A stretch of DNA of 23,734 bases from CAZTZL01 sp964617625 (GTDB taxonomy: Bacteria > Zhuqueibacterota > QNDG01 > DSAB01): contig CAZTZL010000043.1 of NCBI GenBank assembly GCA_964617625.1, positions 1 to 23,734 on the forward strand, read 5' to 3'. The notes beneath the pieces are model-generated. The model saw only the letters and a program-made list of their open reading frames with translations. It did not search any database and was not told the DNA's origin. The number at the start of each line of letters is the position of its first letter. Positions within the stretch are counted from its first letter, which is position 1. A program made the position numbers and the translations under genes. Of the stretch, positions 1 to 7,478 are shown in pieces.

Positions 1-48
1 TTAAATTTTAATAATTTCGGCTAATCGGATCCGATTTTAAAATAAATC

Positions 49-77
49 TTGACAATGCAATATACAAGTATTATATT
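49..77 (+). promoter_or_regulatory. Sigma70-type promoter of the first tetR gene
   Basis: A perfect -35 box TTGACA (49-54) and a -10 box TATATT (72-77) are separated by exactly 17 bp. They lie upstream of the TetR gene that starts at 140. The second TetR gene in this window has the same two hexamers at the same spacing. Predicted transcription start is near 84, inside the dyad at 81-104. Confidence 0.75.
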
Positions 78-80
78 ATT

Positions 81-104
81 GGTCATCAAATGACTGATGG
101 TCAT
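81..104. promoter_or_regulatory. Probable TetR operator
   Basis: Three alternating half-sites GTCAT / ATGAC / GTCAT occur at 82-86, 90-94 and 100-104, forming two overlapping inverted repeats that share the middle half. A further AGTCA half-site lies at 118-122. The cluster overlaps the predicted transcription start of the TetR gene, the usual place for autorepression. The site is inferred from symmetry and position only. Confidence 0.55.
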
Positions 105-139
105 AAAATAGTTACTTAGTCAATATTCAGAGGATTAAT

Positions 140-790
140 ATGGGCATTCAGGAACGCAAGGAACGGGAAAAGGAACAGCGTCGTATCGAAATCCTCGATG
201 CGGCGGAGCGTGTCTTTTTTTCCAAGGGATTGAAGAATGCAACGATGGATGAGGTGGCCGAAGAAGCGGAACTGAGCAAAGGTACGATTTATCTCTATTA
301 TAAGAATAGAGATGAACTCTTTCTGGGCCTGATTTTTCGGGGAATGCAGATCATGAACGATATGTTCAAGAAGGCCATTCAGGGCAAAGGCACCGGATTG
401 GAAAAAACATTTCGAATCGGACAGGCCTATTTAAAGTTTGCGAAAGAGTTCCCCGATTATTACAACGCATTGTCCCATTTCCGTTTGGATGAACTTGAGT
501 ATGAGAACGCGGAATGTCAAGGTTCTGTTGCGTGTCAATGTTCCGATTTTGGGCACAATTCTCTTGAAATCTTGAGCAATATCATCAAGGAAGGCATCGG
601 TGACGGTTCCATCCGCTCCGATATCGATCCCGGACAAACCTCTACGATTTTATACGGTATGACGACAGGAATTATCGAACTGGTTGCAATGAAGGGCGAA
701 CATCTCAAGAATCAGCATGGTCTGAAAATGGATCACATTATCGATTACTATTTTGATTTTGTGCGTTGCGCACTTGAACCCAAAACATAA
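140..790 (+). CDS. TetR/AcrR-family transcriptional repressor of the RND efflux operon
   Basis: A 216-aa one-component regulator. Residues 14-60 form the TetR N-terminal helix-turn-helix, with the family signature ATMDEVAEEAELSKGTIYLYY (here split as ATMDEVAEEAEL and SKGTIYLYY). The C-terminal two thirds are the all-helical ligand-binding and dimerisation domain. The start ATG is supported by AGAGGA at 129-134, five bases upstream. The gene leads a plus-strand operon of TolC, nitroreductase, membrane-fusion protein and RND pump, so it most likely represses that operon and itself through the dyad at 81-104 and is released by a pump substrate. Unusual is a cysteine cluster in the ligand domain (C126, C132, C134), which could take part in thiol or metal sensing; that is speculation. 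Family assignment is firm; the ligand is unknown. Confidence 0.93.
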   Translation: MGIQERKEREKEQRRIEILDAAERVFFSKGLKNATMDEVAEEAELSKGTIYLYYKNRDELFLGLIFRGMQIMNDMFKKAIQGKGTGLEKTFRIGQAYLKFAKEFPDYYNALSHFRLDELEYENAECQGSVACQCSDFGHNSLEILSNIIKEGIGDGSIRSDIDPGQTSTILYGMTTGIIELVAMKGEHLKNQHGLKMDHIIDYYFDFVRCALEPKT

Positions 791-857
791 TCCGCTTTTT
801 GTTGACCGGTATTCAAATGATCGATTGTTTAAAGGACAGTAATCACGGAGTCAAAAT

Positions 858-2237
858 ATGTTAAAAAAAGCCATTCGAATCGGATTGATTCTACCCTCAC
901 TGTTGATGGGGCAATCCATTCTGGATAGTTACGTCCAGTACGGACTGGAAAACAACCTGGCGTTGCGACAGCACAATTTCTCCTACAAGCGTTCCGTAGC
1001 GGCACTCAACGAGGCGCGGGGAATGTTTCTGCCGTCTGTCAGTATCGAAGCCAGATATACGCGTGCGGGTGGTGGCCGGGTTATTGATTTTCCGGTCGGG
1101 GATCTAATGAATCCGGTGTATGAATCGTTGAATCAATTACTCGGTATACCGGCCTTCCCGACAGATTTACCGAACGAACATATTCTGTTTCTCCGCGAAG
1201 AAGAACAGGAGACAAAACTACGTCTTGTCCAGCCCATTTTTCAGCCGGGGATTCTTTACAATTATCGTATTCAACGCGATCTAAAAGAAATTCAGGCCTA
1301 TTCGCGGGATGTATACACACGGCAGTTGATAGCGGATATCAAGACTGCCTATTTCAATTATCTGAAAACGAATCGGATCGTGCTTTTGTTGACAGAAACC
1401 GAACGGCTTTTAGATGAAAATGTACGCGTCAGCCAGAGTTTGTTCAAGAATAACATGGCCACGCAGGATGTGGTTTTTCGTGCAGAAGCCGAACTTTATG
1501 GATTCAAACAGCAGCAGGCAGAAGCTGAGAAGGGACGCGATCTTTCGGCCAGTTATTTTAACTTTCTCCTGAATCGCCCGCTGGATTCGGCAATTGAAAT
1601 TGTTCCGGACAGCGAATTGGTTTTTTCCTGGACAGCCCAACTGGAGTCGGATCAGGAATGCGCGCTTCAAAGACGGGAGGAACTGAGGCAAATCGAGAAG
1701 ACGATTTCGATCATGAAAAACAAGAAAGGGTTGTCCTGTTCAAAATTCCTACCCGGTATCACTGCAGTTGCGGATTATGGTTATCAGGGAGAAATTTACC
1801 GTTTCGGTCCCGAAGACGATTACTGGATGGCTTCCCTGATAGGAAGCTGGAATTTGTTCAATGGATTTCAAGATAGATTCAAGATTGATCAGGCCAAACT
1901 GGAAGAAAAAGAAATGGAGAACCAGCTCGAAACAGTGCAGCAGCAGATCCGGCTGCAGGTCAGAGAGGCGCATCACAATTTGAACCTTGCAATAAAATCG
2001 ATCGAAGCAGCACTGGCACGGGAGAGAAGCGCCTGTAAATCATTCGCTATTATAGGTAAACAATATCGTGAGGGCATGGTGCCTCAAATCACGTTCATCG
2101 ATGCCCGGAACACCAAAACGCAGGCTGAAGTCAATGCGGTTGTTACACGATACGAGTACTGGATTAAACTGGCCGAATGGGAAAAAATAACGGCAGCATA
2201 CGATCTTGATCGGGCGATCAATAATATCAATAATTGA
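858..2237 (+). CDS. TolC-family outer membrane efflux channel
   Basis: A 459-aa outer-membrane factor of a tripartite efflux pump, normal in length for the family. Residues 1-18 look like a signal peptide (KK, then a hydrophobic stretch ending LLMG before QS). The rest shows the duplicated TolC architecture: long amphipathic helices rich in Gln, Glu and Ala (about 170-245 and 360-420) alternating with strand segments. The helix ending NNLALRQ near the N-terminus and the MFLPSVSIEARYTR strand are typical. GGAG lies about eight bases upstream of the ATG. The gene sits 67 bp after tetR and before the membrane-fusion and pump genes, so it should form the exit duct for that pump. The C-terminal coding end abuts the start region of the nitroreductase gene. 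Confidence 0.95.
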   Translation: MLKKAIRIGLILPSLLMGQSILDSYVQYGLENNLALRQHNFSYKRSVAALNEARGMFLPSVSIEARYTRAGGGRVIDFPVGDLMNPVYESLNQLLGIPAFPTDLPNEHILFLREEEQETKLRLVQPIFQPGILYNYRIQRDLKEIQAYSRDVYTRQLIADIKTAYFNYLKTNRIVLLLTETERLLDENVRVSQSLFKNNMATQDVVFRAEAELYGFKQQQAEAEKGRDLSASYFNFLLNRPLDSAIEIVPDSELVFSWTAQLESDQECALQRREELRQIEKTISIMKNKKGLSCSKFLPGITAVADYGYQGEIYRFGPEDDYWMASLIGSWNLFNGFQDRFKIDQAKLEEKEMENQLETVQQQIRLQVREAHHNLNLAIKSIEAALARERSACKSFAIIGKQYREGMVPQITFIDARNTKTQAEVNAVVTRYEYWIKLAEWEKITAAYDLDRAINNINN

Positions 2238-2265
2238 ATGCCGTTTTAAGAACCGGGAGGGGAAA

Positions 2266-3129
2266 CTGGATTTCAATCATCGCATACAGGATATTATACG
2301 AAACCGGACTTCTGTCCGTAAGTATGAAAAACGTCCGCTCGAGGCAGTGGATATCAGGAAAATCAGCGCACTTTTATCCGGATTGAAACAAGGTCCGCTG
2401 AACAGTCCGATACGGTTTGAACTGGCCGCTTCGAAGGAAGATGATTCGGATGCGTTGAGAGGATTGGGGACTTACGGTTTCATCCGTTATCCGGCCGGAT
2501 TTATTGTAGGAGCCGTTCAGCTTTCACGGCCGGGACTGGTCGATTTTGGATATTTGATGCAGTCCATTCTTCTCACTCTGACCGATATGGGGTTGGGTAC
2601 CTGCTGGCTTGGGGGATCGTTTAGAAAAAGCCGGTTTGCCGAGTATATCGGTGTTCATAATGGTGAAATCGTTCCGGCAGTGGTATCTGTCGGATATCCG
2701 GCTGATAAACGCAGCATAACGGATCGGATCGCCCGGTTCACGGTGGGATCTAAAAAACGCATGCTCTGGGAAGAGTTGTTTTTTCAATCTGATTTTCAAT
2801 CGGCGTTTCAACCGGATAGTGGTAATCCATACTCCCGGGTTTTGGAAATGGTACGGCTGGCACCTTCGGCGTCCAACCGGCAGCCATGGCGGATTGTCTT
2901 TGATCCGGATCAGAATACGTACCATTTTTTTCTTCAGAGAACCAAAAGTTATCAGCCTCATAAAATCGGACTTGCGGATTTACAGATCGTGGACATCGGT
3001 ATCGCCATGTGCCATTTCGAATTGGCCGCACAAGCATTCGAATTAAAAGGAAACTGGACCGGGGATATTCCGGAAATAAATCTCCCCCGGTCTGCCGAAT
3101 ACATTGTAACCTGGAAATGTGTTTCATGA
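2266..3129 (+). CDS. Nitroreductase-family protein (TM1586-like), probable CTG start
   Basis: About 287 aa from the CTG at 2266. The N-terminus IIRNRTSVRKYEKRPL is the nitroreductase flavin-binding signature, and a second half (MVRLAPSASNRQPWRIVF) carries the matching APSASNxQPW motif. This is the tandem arrangement of the putative TM nitroreductase family (TM1586 type), FMN enzymes of mostly unknown substrate. The open frame can be opened upstream only by a TTG at 2206, which has no Shine-Dalgarno sequence and overlaps the tolC end. By contrast, GGGAGGGG (2255-2262) stands just before the CTG at 2266, so I place the start there. The stop overlaps the ATG at 3126 and lies beside the membrane-fusion gene, so it is part of the operon. 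It may reduce a quinone or nitroaromatic substrate related to the pump cargo. Family is reasonably sure; the reaction is not. Confidence 0.8.
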   Translation: MDFNHRIQDIIRNRTSVRKYEKRPLEAVDIRKISALLSGLKQGPLNSPIRFELAASKEDDSDALRGLGTYGFIRYPAGFIVGAVQLSRPGLVDFGYLMQSILLTLTDMGLGTCWLGGSFRKSRFAEYIGVHNGEIVPAVVSVGYPADKRSITDRIARFTVGSKKRMLWEELFFQSDFQSAFQPDSGNPYSRVLEMVRLAPSASNRQPWRIVFDPDQNTYHFFLQRTKSYQPHKIGLADLQIVDIGIAMCHFELAAQAFELKGNWTGDIPEINLPRSAEYIVTWKCVS

Positions 3130-3140
3130 AGGAGCAGAAA

Positions 3141-4184
3141 ATGAAAAAAATAATTTTGAGCGTTGTTTTATCCGTTTTTGCCCTGATTGTTCTGTTTTGT
3201 CAACGGGGAGATCAAAAAAATGAAAAGGATCAGGCCGTACCGGTCCGACTTGAAGCGATACGGCAACTCCGGCTCGCCCAACCGATTCATACGAGCGGCC
3301 GGCTGGCGTCTTCATCGGAAATCAAACTGTCTTTTAAAATAGGAGGGATATTAGACCGTATCTCCGTTCATGAGGGCCAGAAGGTTCAAAAAGGACAGGT
3401 TCTTGCTTCCCTGAAGCTTGACGAGATTGATGGACAGGTTACACAGGCGCGCGCCGGTTTTGAAAAGGCCCAGCGGGATTTCAAGCGCATTCAAAATCTC
3501 TATGCCGACAGTGTAACTACGCTCGAACAGTTGCAGAATTCAGAGAGTGGTTTGCAAGTTGCCAAATCCAATCTCGAAATAGCCGAATTTAATTTGAATC
3601 ATGCCGTGATTACAGCCCCTTCGGATGGATGTATTCTCAAACAGCTTGCGGAAGCCGGAGAACTGACCGGTTCCGGTCAGCCCATTCTGTTTTTTGGAAG
3701 CCGGTCCGGCCGATGGGTGGTGAAGACAGGAGTAACCGACCAGGATCTTATCCACCTTTCCCTGGGAGATTCGGCATCGGTAAAGTTCGATGCATATCCA
3801 GGAAGAACATTTTCCGCTGTTGTACAGGAGATCGCAGCCGGTCCCGATCCCCAAAACGGCTTATATGAAATCAAAGTGGCACTTGATCCTGTTCCGGAAT
3901 CCCTGTTCAGCGGATTTATTGCAGGAGTCGATATTTATCCGTCTCTCAAGGAAATGGTTTCGGTGATCCCGTTCGAAGCCCTTGTCAGTGTGAGCAGTCT
4001 GAAAGGATATGTTTATCGGATCGATAAAGACAGTCTGGCTGTGAAGATTCCTGTCCGCATTGCCTACTTTCTTGGAGACGATGCCGTTATACAAAAAGGG
4101 TTGGAAGGAATCGATGCGGTTATTACGGAAGGCGCGGCGTATTTAAACGGTAATAAGAAGGTGATAATAGTAGATAGTAGATAG
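3141..4184 (+). CDS. RND efflux membrane-fusion (periplasmic adaptor) protein, HlyD/AcrA family
   Basis: 347 aa from the ATG at 3141. I chose this start because AAGGAG (3129-3134) lies six bases upstream and the protein then begins MKKIILSVVLSVFALIVLFC, a signal or lipoprotein-like leader (Cys20, though the residue before it, Phe, is not ideal for a lipobox). An upstream ATG at 3126 overlaps the nitroreductase stop but has no ribosome site. The order is typical: lipoyl half-motif SFKIGGILDRISVHEGQKV (about 64-83), an alpha-hairpin of about 60 residues, the second lipoyl half (APSDGCILKQLAEAGELTG), then beta-barrel and membrane-proximal domains. It links the TolC-like channel to the RND pump. 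Its last residues (VIIVDSR) and stop codon are written in a heptanucleotide repeat that continues into the intergenic space. Confidence 0.93.
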   Translation: MKKIILSVVLSVFALIVLFCQRGDQKNEKDQAVPVRLEAIRQLRLAQPIHTSGRLASSSEIKLSFKIGGILDRISVHEGQKVQKGQVLASLKLDEIDGQVTQARAGFEKAQRDFKRIQNLYADSVTTLEQLQNSESGLQVAKSNLEIAEFNLNHAVITAPSDGCILKQLAEAGELTGSGQPILFFGSRSGRWVVKTGVTDQDLIHLSLGDSASVKFDAYPGRTFSAVVQEIAAGPDPQNGLYEIKVALDPVPESLFSGFIAGVDIYPSLKEMVSVIPFEALVSVSSLKGYVYRIDKDSLAVKIPVRIAYFLGDDAVIQKGLEGIDAVITEGAAYLNGNKKVIIVDSR

Positions 4185-4321
4185 TATATCGTATGTAGTA
4201 TATAGTAAAATAAGATTGGAGATTGGGAAATAGGGACTTGAGGCTTGCGGCTTGGGACTAAAAATTGGAAACGGGAGGCCGGAGAATGGAGAACGGGAAA
4301 CTGTAAACTGTAAACTTGTTA
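4161..4321 (+). repeat. Degenerate heptanucleotide tandem repeat
   Basis: Read in one continuous 7-base phase from 4161, the sequence forms about 23 units: GTGATAA, TAGTAGA, TAGTAGA, TAGTATA, TCGTATG, TAGTATA, TAGTAAA, ATAAGAT, TGGAGAT, TGGGAAA, TAGGGAC, TTGAGGC, TTGCGGC, TTGGGAC and so on, to CTGTAAA, CTGTAAA. Position 3 is G in almost every unit, and positions 5-6 are nearly always purine. The unit drifts from TAGTAGA through TTGNGGC to CTGTAAA without losing phase. It starts inside the 3' end of the membrane-fusion gene, which takes its stop codon from it, and fills most of the space before the RND pump gene. Confidence 0.8.
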
Positions 4322-4357
4322 TTTATCTTCTAAACAAAATAAACAGGAATATATCAA

Positions 4358-7300
4358 ATGAGACTGCCAAAATATGCAATAGATAATCATCAATTTACAA
4401 TGGTGCTGATCTGTCTTCTTGTATTAAACGGAGTAGTGTCTTTGTTTCTTATGCCGAAATCGGAAGATCCTCAGGTACAACCGGTCGGCAGCAGCGTCAT
4501 CGTTGTTTATCCGGGCGGGTCGCCCGCTGATATGGAAGAGTTGATCGTAACGCCTGTTGAGGAAGCGTTAAACGAGTTAGAAGATATCCGATACATCAGT
4601 TCTCAGGCAGAGGATGGACTTGTAAGTGTGGCCATTGAATTTGAGTCGGGTACTGATCCGGATAAGAAATATGCGGATGTGCTTCAGAAGGTTAACAGTA
4701 TCCGGAATGAATTGCCTGAAAATATTCTTCTGCTGGAAACAGTGCGTTGGACCATTTCGGATGTAAACATACTTCAAGCTGCGCTGGTATCAGATTCTGT
4801 TAGCTATTATTTAATGGAACAGGAAGCGGAAGAGTTAGAGAAGCAAATTGAGAAAGTTTCCGGTGTTAAAAGTGCGGATGTCTGGGCCGTGCCGAAACAG
4901 GAGGTGCGGATTTCCATTCATCTTGAGAAACTTGCCCAAATGGGAATTCCGCTCAGCCATGTCATGGGATCCGTTGTCGATGCCAATGGGAATATTCCCG
5001 GCGGTTATGTGGATGTCGGTACGAAGCGCCTCAATATCAAGACAAGCGGCTCGTATAAATGCCTTGATGATATCCGGCACACCGTCATTCACGCGGTGGG
5101 AGGGAAACCGGTCTATCTCAAGGATGTAGCCGACGTAGATATCATGCCCGAGGATGTGGAATATCGGGCCTGGTTCAACAACAAACGCTGTATCTTTATC
5201 ACAGCCAATCAAAAGGAAGGGACCAATATTTTTGCTATATTCGGGAAATTACATCCGGTTATTGATGAATTTAAAAAAAATCTGCCGCCGGAGATGCGGC
5301 TTGAAATCGTGTTTGATCAATCCACGAGTGTCAACCGGCGTGTTCGAGGATTCTTCAGCAATTTGTTTCAGGGCATTTTGCTGGTCGGAATCGTGATTTT
5401 TGCGGCAGTGAGTTCACGCGCCTCGCTGATCGTGATGCTGGCCATTCCGACGTCGATTCTTATCGGCATCGGTTGTGTGGCGTTGAGCGGATACGGATTG
5501 GAACAGATGTCCATTGCCGGATTGGTGATTGCTCTCGGTTTGCTTGTGGATAACGCTATTGTCGTCACAGAAAACACGGCGCGTTTCATGCGCATGGGGC
5601 GGTCACGTATCGATTCGGCAGTGGCCGGAACATCCCAGGTCGGATGGGCTGTGGTGAGCGCCACGGCGACAACGCTTTTTGCTTTCATTCCTATTATTCT
5701 CATGCGGGATGTGACCGGAGACTTCATCCGTTCCATGCCCGTGACCGTGGTGTTTACACTATCCGCTTCTTTACTGATATCTCTTACATTAACGCCCTAT
5801 CTTTCGACCAAATTTCTCAAGGTTGATAACGGATCGCACGAACGCCCGGTCCGCAGGTTAATGCGCGGATTCATAGAAACACGCTATCGTCAATGGCTTG
5901 GATATGCGCTTGATCATCCTGTCCGGATTCTTATTATCACCGGACTGATTTTTATAATTAGTCTCGGGCTTTTTCCATTTGTGGGCGTAAGCTTTTTCCC
6001 TAAAGCAGAAAAACCTTTGCTTTTTATCAGGGTGAATACACCGGCCGGGTCCAATCTCGACCGTACGGAAGAAGCAGCTCGATATGTTGAGAATGCGCTG
6101 TCTGACTATCCGGAAATTCGCAATGTTACGGTTAATGTCGGGCACGGTAATCCCCGTATATACTATAATCAACATATGAAAAGTCAGATGAGCACCCATG
6201 CTGATGTTCTGGTCGAAATGAAAAAATATGACCGCTCTCAAATGACCCGGATCGTAAGTCAATTGCGTGAAAAGTTTGACGCTTATCCCGGCGCAAGGAT
6301 CGAGGTCAAAGAGCTCGAACAGGGCCCGCCGGTAGAGGCGCCTGTGGCAGTCCGGATTCAGGGAAACAACCTGGAAGTGCTGAAACAGGTGGCCTCGGAT
6401 GTGGAGGACATTATCCGTTCGGAAGGGGGGACGATCAATCTGAATAATCCGCTTTCCATGACTAAAAGCGACCTCGAGGTGCGGATCAACCGGGATAAAG
6501 CGGCCATGCTGGGCATTCCCCTGAGCGAGATTGACCATACTGTCCGAACTGCATTGACGGGTGTTCCGGTCAGCACGTACCGGGATGAAGAAGGCAAGCA
6601 GTACGATATTGTTTTCCGCCTGCCGTTTGAAAGGAATCCGTCCCTGTCAGATTTTAACCGGGTTTACGTCTCTTCGATAACAGGCCAGCTGATACCGCTC
6701 AGACAGGTAGCGTCCATTGAACTCACTGAGAGTCCGTTACTGATCACCCATTACGATCTTGACCGGAATGTCACAGTTACTTCGGATGTGGCGTCCGGAT
6801 ATTCCGTTGCTGGAGTCACGCAGAACATTATCCGCAAACTGAAAGATTACAACTGGCCGAAAGGATACTGGTACAATCTGGGCGGTGAACAGGAGAGCCG
6901 GGAAGAATCTTTCGGCGGTATGGGACAAGCGGTGATTATTGCTCTGATCGCAATTTTCGGTGTGCTTGTACTGCAGTTCCGATCCTATTCCCAGCCGTTT
7001 ATTGTGTTTTCCGCCATTCCGCTGGCAATTATTGGGTCCGTTTTGGGACTTCTTCTCACCGGGAATTCATTCTCGTTTACGGCTTTTATCGGTCTGACGA
7101 GTCTGGTCGGGATTGTAGTGAACAATTCCATTATTCTTGTGGATTATGCGAATCAGCTCAGAAGGGAAGGTACGCCTATCATCCAGGCACTCAAAGAAGC
7201 AGGGGAAACACGTTTCATTCCGATTGTCTTGACGACCATGACCACGATCGGCGGACTGCTTCCTCTCACACTCAGCGGCGGATCGCTCTGGGGTCCCATG

Positions 7301-7408
7301 GGCTGGACGATCATCGGCGGACTGTTTACATCTACATTCCTGACACTGCTCATCGTGCCTGTGCTGTACAAACTGTATTCCAAGAAAGAACCGGCCGGAA
7401 TCGATTAA
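4358..7408 (+). CDS. RND-family efflux pump permease (AcrB/HAE1-like)
   Basis: A 1016-aa inner-membrane proton-driven exporter, full length for the family. It shows the duplicated plan: TM1 near residues 12-32, a large periplasmic porter domain, TM2-6 (about 335-490), TM7 (about 525-545), a second periplasmic domain, and TM8-12 (about 855-1005). The TM4 motif reads GLLVDNAIVVTEN, with D398-N399 where AcrB has Asp-Asp, a variant seen in many RND pumps. TM10 carries VGIVVNNSIILVDY (N922-N923). AGGA precedes the ATG by about nine bases. With the adaptor and TolC-like channel upstream it completes a tripartite drug or solvent pump. It is the last gene of the plus-strand operon and converges on the MMPL gene. 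Confidence 0.95.
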   Translation: MRLPKYAIDNHQFTMVLICLLVLNGVVSLFLMPKSEDPQVQPVGSSVIVVYPGGSPADMEELIVTPVEEALNELEDIRYISSQAEDGLVSVAIEFESGTDPDKKYADVLQKVNSIRNELPENILLLETVRWTISDVNILQAALVSDSVSYYLMEQEAEELEKQIEKVSGVKSADVWAVPKQEVRISIHLEKLAQMGIPLSHVMGSVVDANGNIPGGYVDVGTKRLNIKTSGSYKCLDDIRHTVIHAVGGKPVYLKDVADVDIMPEDVEYRAWFNNKRCIFITANQKEGTNIFAIFGKLHPVIDEFKKNLPPEMRLEIVFDQSTSVNRRVRGFFSNLFQGILLVGIVIFAAVSSRASLIVMLAIPTSILIGIGCVALSGYGLEQMSIAGLVIALGLLVDNAIVVTENTARFMRMGRSRIDSAVAGTSQVGWAVVSATATTLFAFIPIILMRDVTGDFIRSMPVTVVFTLSASLLISLTLTPYLSTKFLKVDNGSHERPVRRLMRGFIETRYRQWLGYALDHPVRILIITGLIFIISLGLFPFVGVSFFPKAEKPLLFIRVNTPAGSNLDRTEEAARYVENALSDYPEIRNVTVNVGHGNPRIYYNQHMKSQMSTHADVLVEMKKYDRSQMTRIVSQLREKFDAYPGARIEVKELEQGPPVEAPVAVRIQGNNLEVLKQVASDVEDIIRSEGGTINLNNPLSMTKSDLEVRINRDKAAMLGIPLSEIDHTVRTALTGVPVSTYRDEEGKQYDIVFRLPFERNPSLSDFNRVYVSSITGQLIPLRQVASIELTESPLLITHYDLDRNVTVTSDVASGYSVAGVTQNIIRKLKDYNWPKGYWYNLGGEQESREESFGGMGQAVIIALIAIFGVLVLQFRSYSQPFIVFSAIPLAIIGSVLGLLLTGNSFSFTAFIGLTSLVGIVVNNSIILVDYANQLRREGTPIIQALKEAGETRFIPIVLTTMTTIGGLLPLTLSGGSLWGPMGWTIIGGLFTSTFLTLLIVPVLYKLYSKKEPAGID

Positions 7409-7478
7409 ACGGATTTTCCCTGGTAGAGCTTAAATATCTGTAAGGCAAACGGTTTCTAATCGTTCTGAAAAATCCGAT

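Noticed and set aside
3009..3140. Upstream extension of the membrane-fusion protein to 3009 or 3126
   Set aside because: The extra residues overlap the nitroreductase coding end and are not signal-like; the ribosome site AAGGAG and the hydrophobic leader fit the ATG at 3141.
4161..4321. CRISPR array at the repeat between adaptor and pump genes
   Set aside because: The units are 7 bp, contiguous and degenerate, with no spacers and no cas genes.
5858..6538. Minus-strand open frame of 226 codons opposite the RND pump
   Set aside because: Antisense to a full-length conserved pump; composition is unlike a real protein.
7409..7478. Possible bidirectional terminator between the two convergent operons (CGGATTTT at 7410-7417 and AAAATCCG at 7469-7476)
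   Set aside because: Arms are only 8 bp with a loop of about 50 bases, and no compact hairpin with a T run was found.
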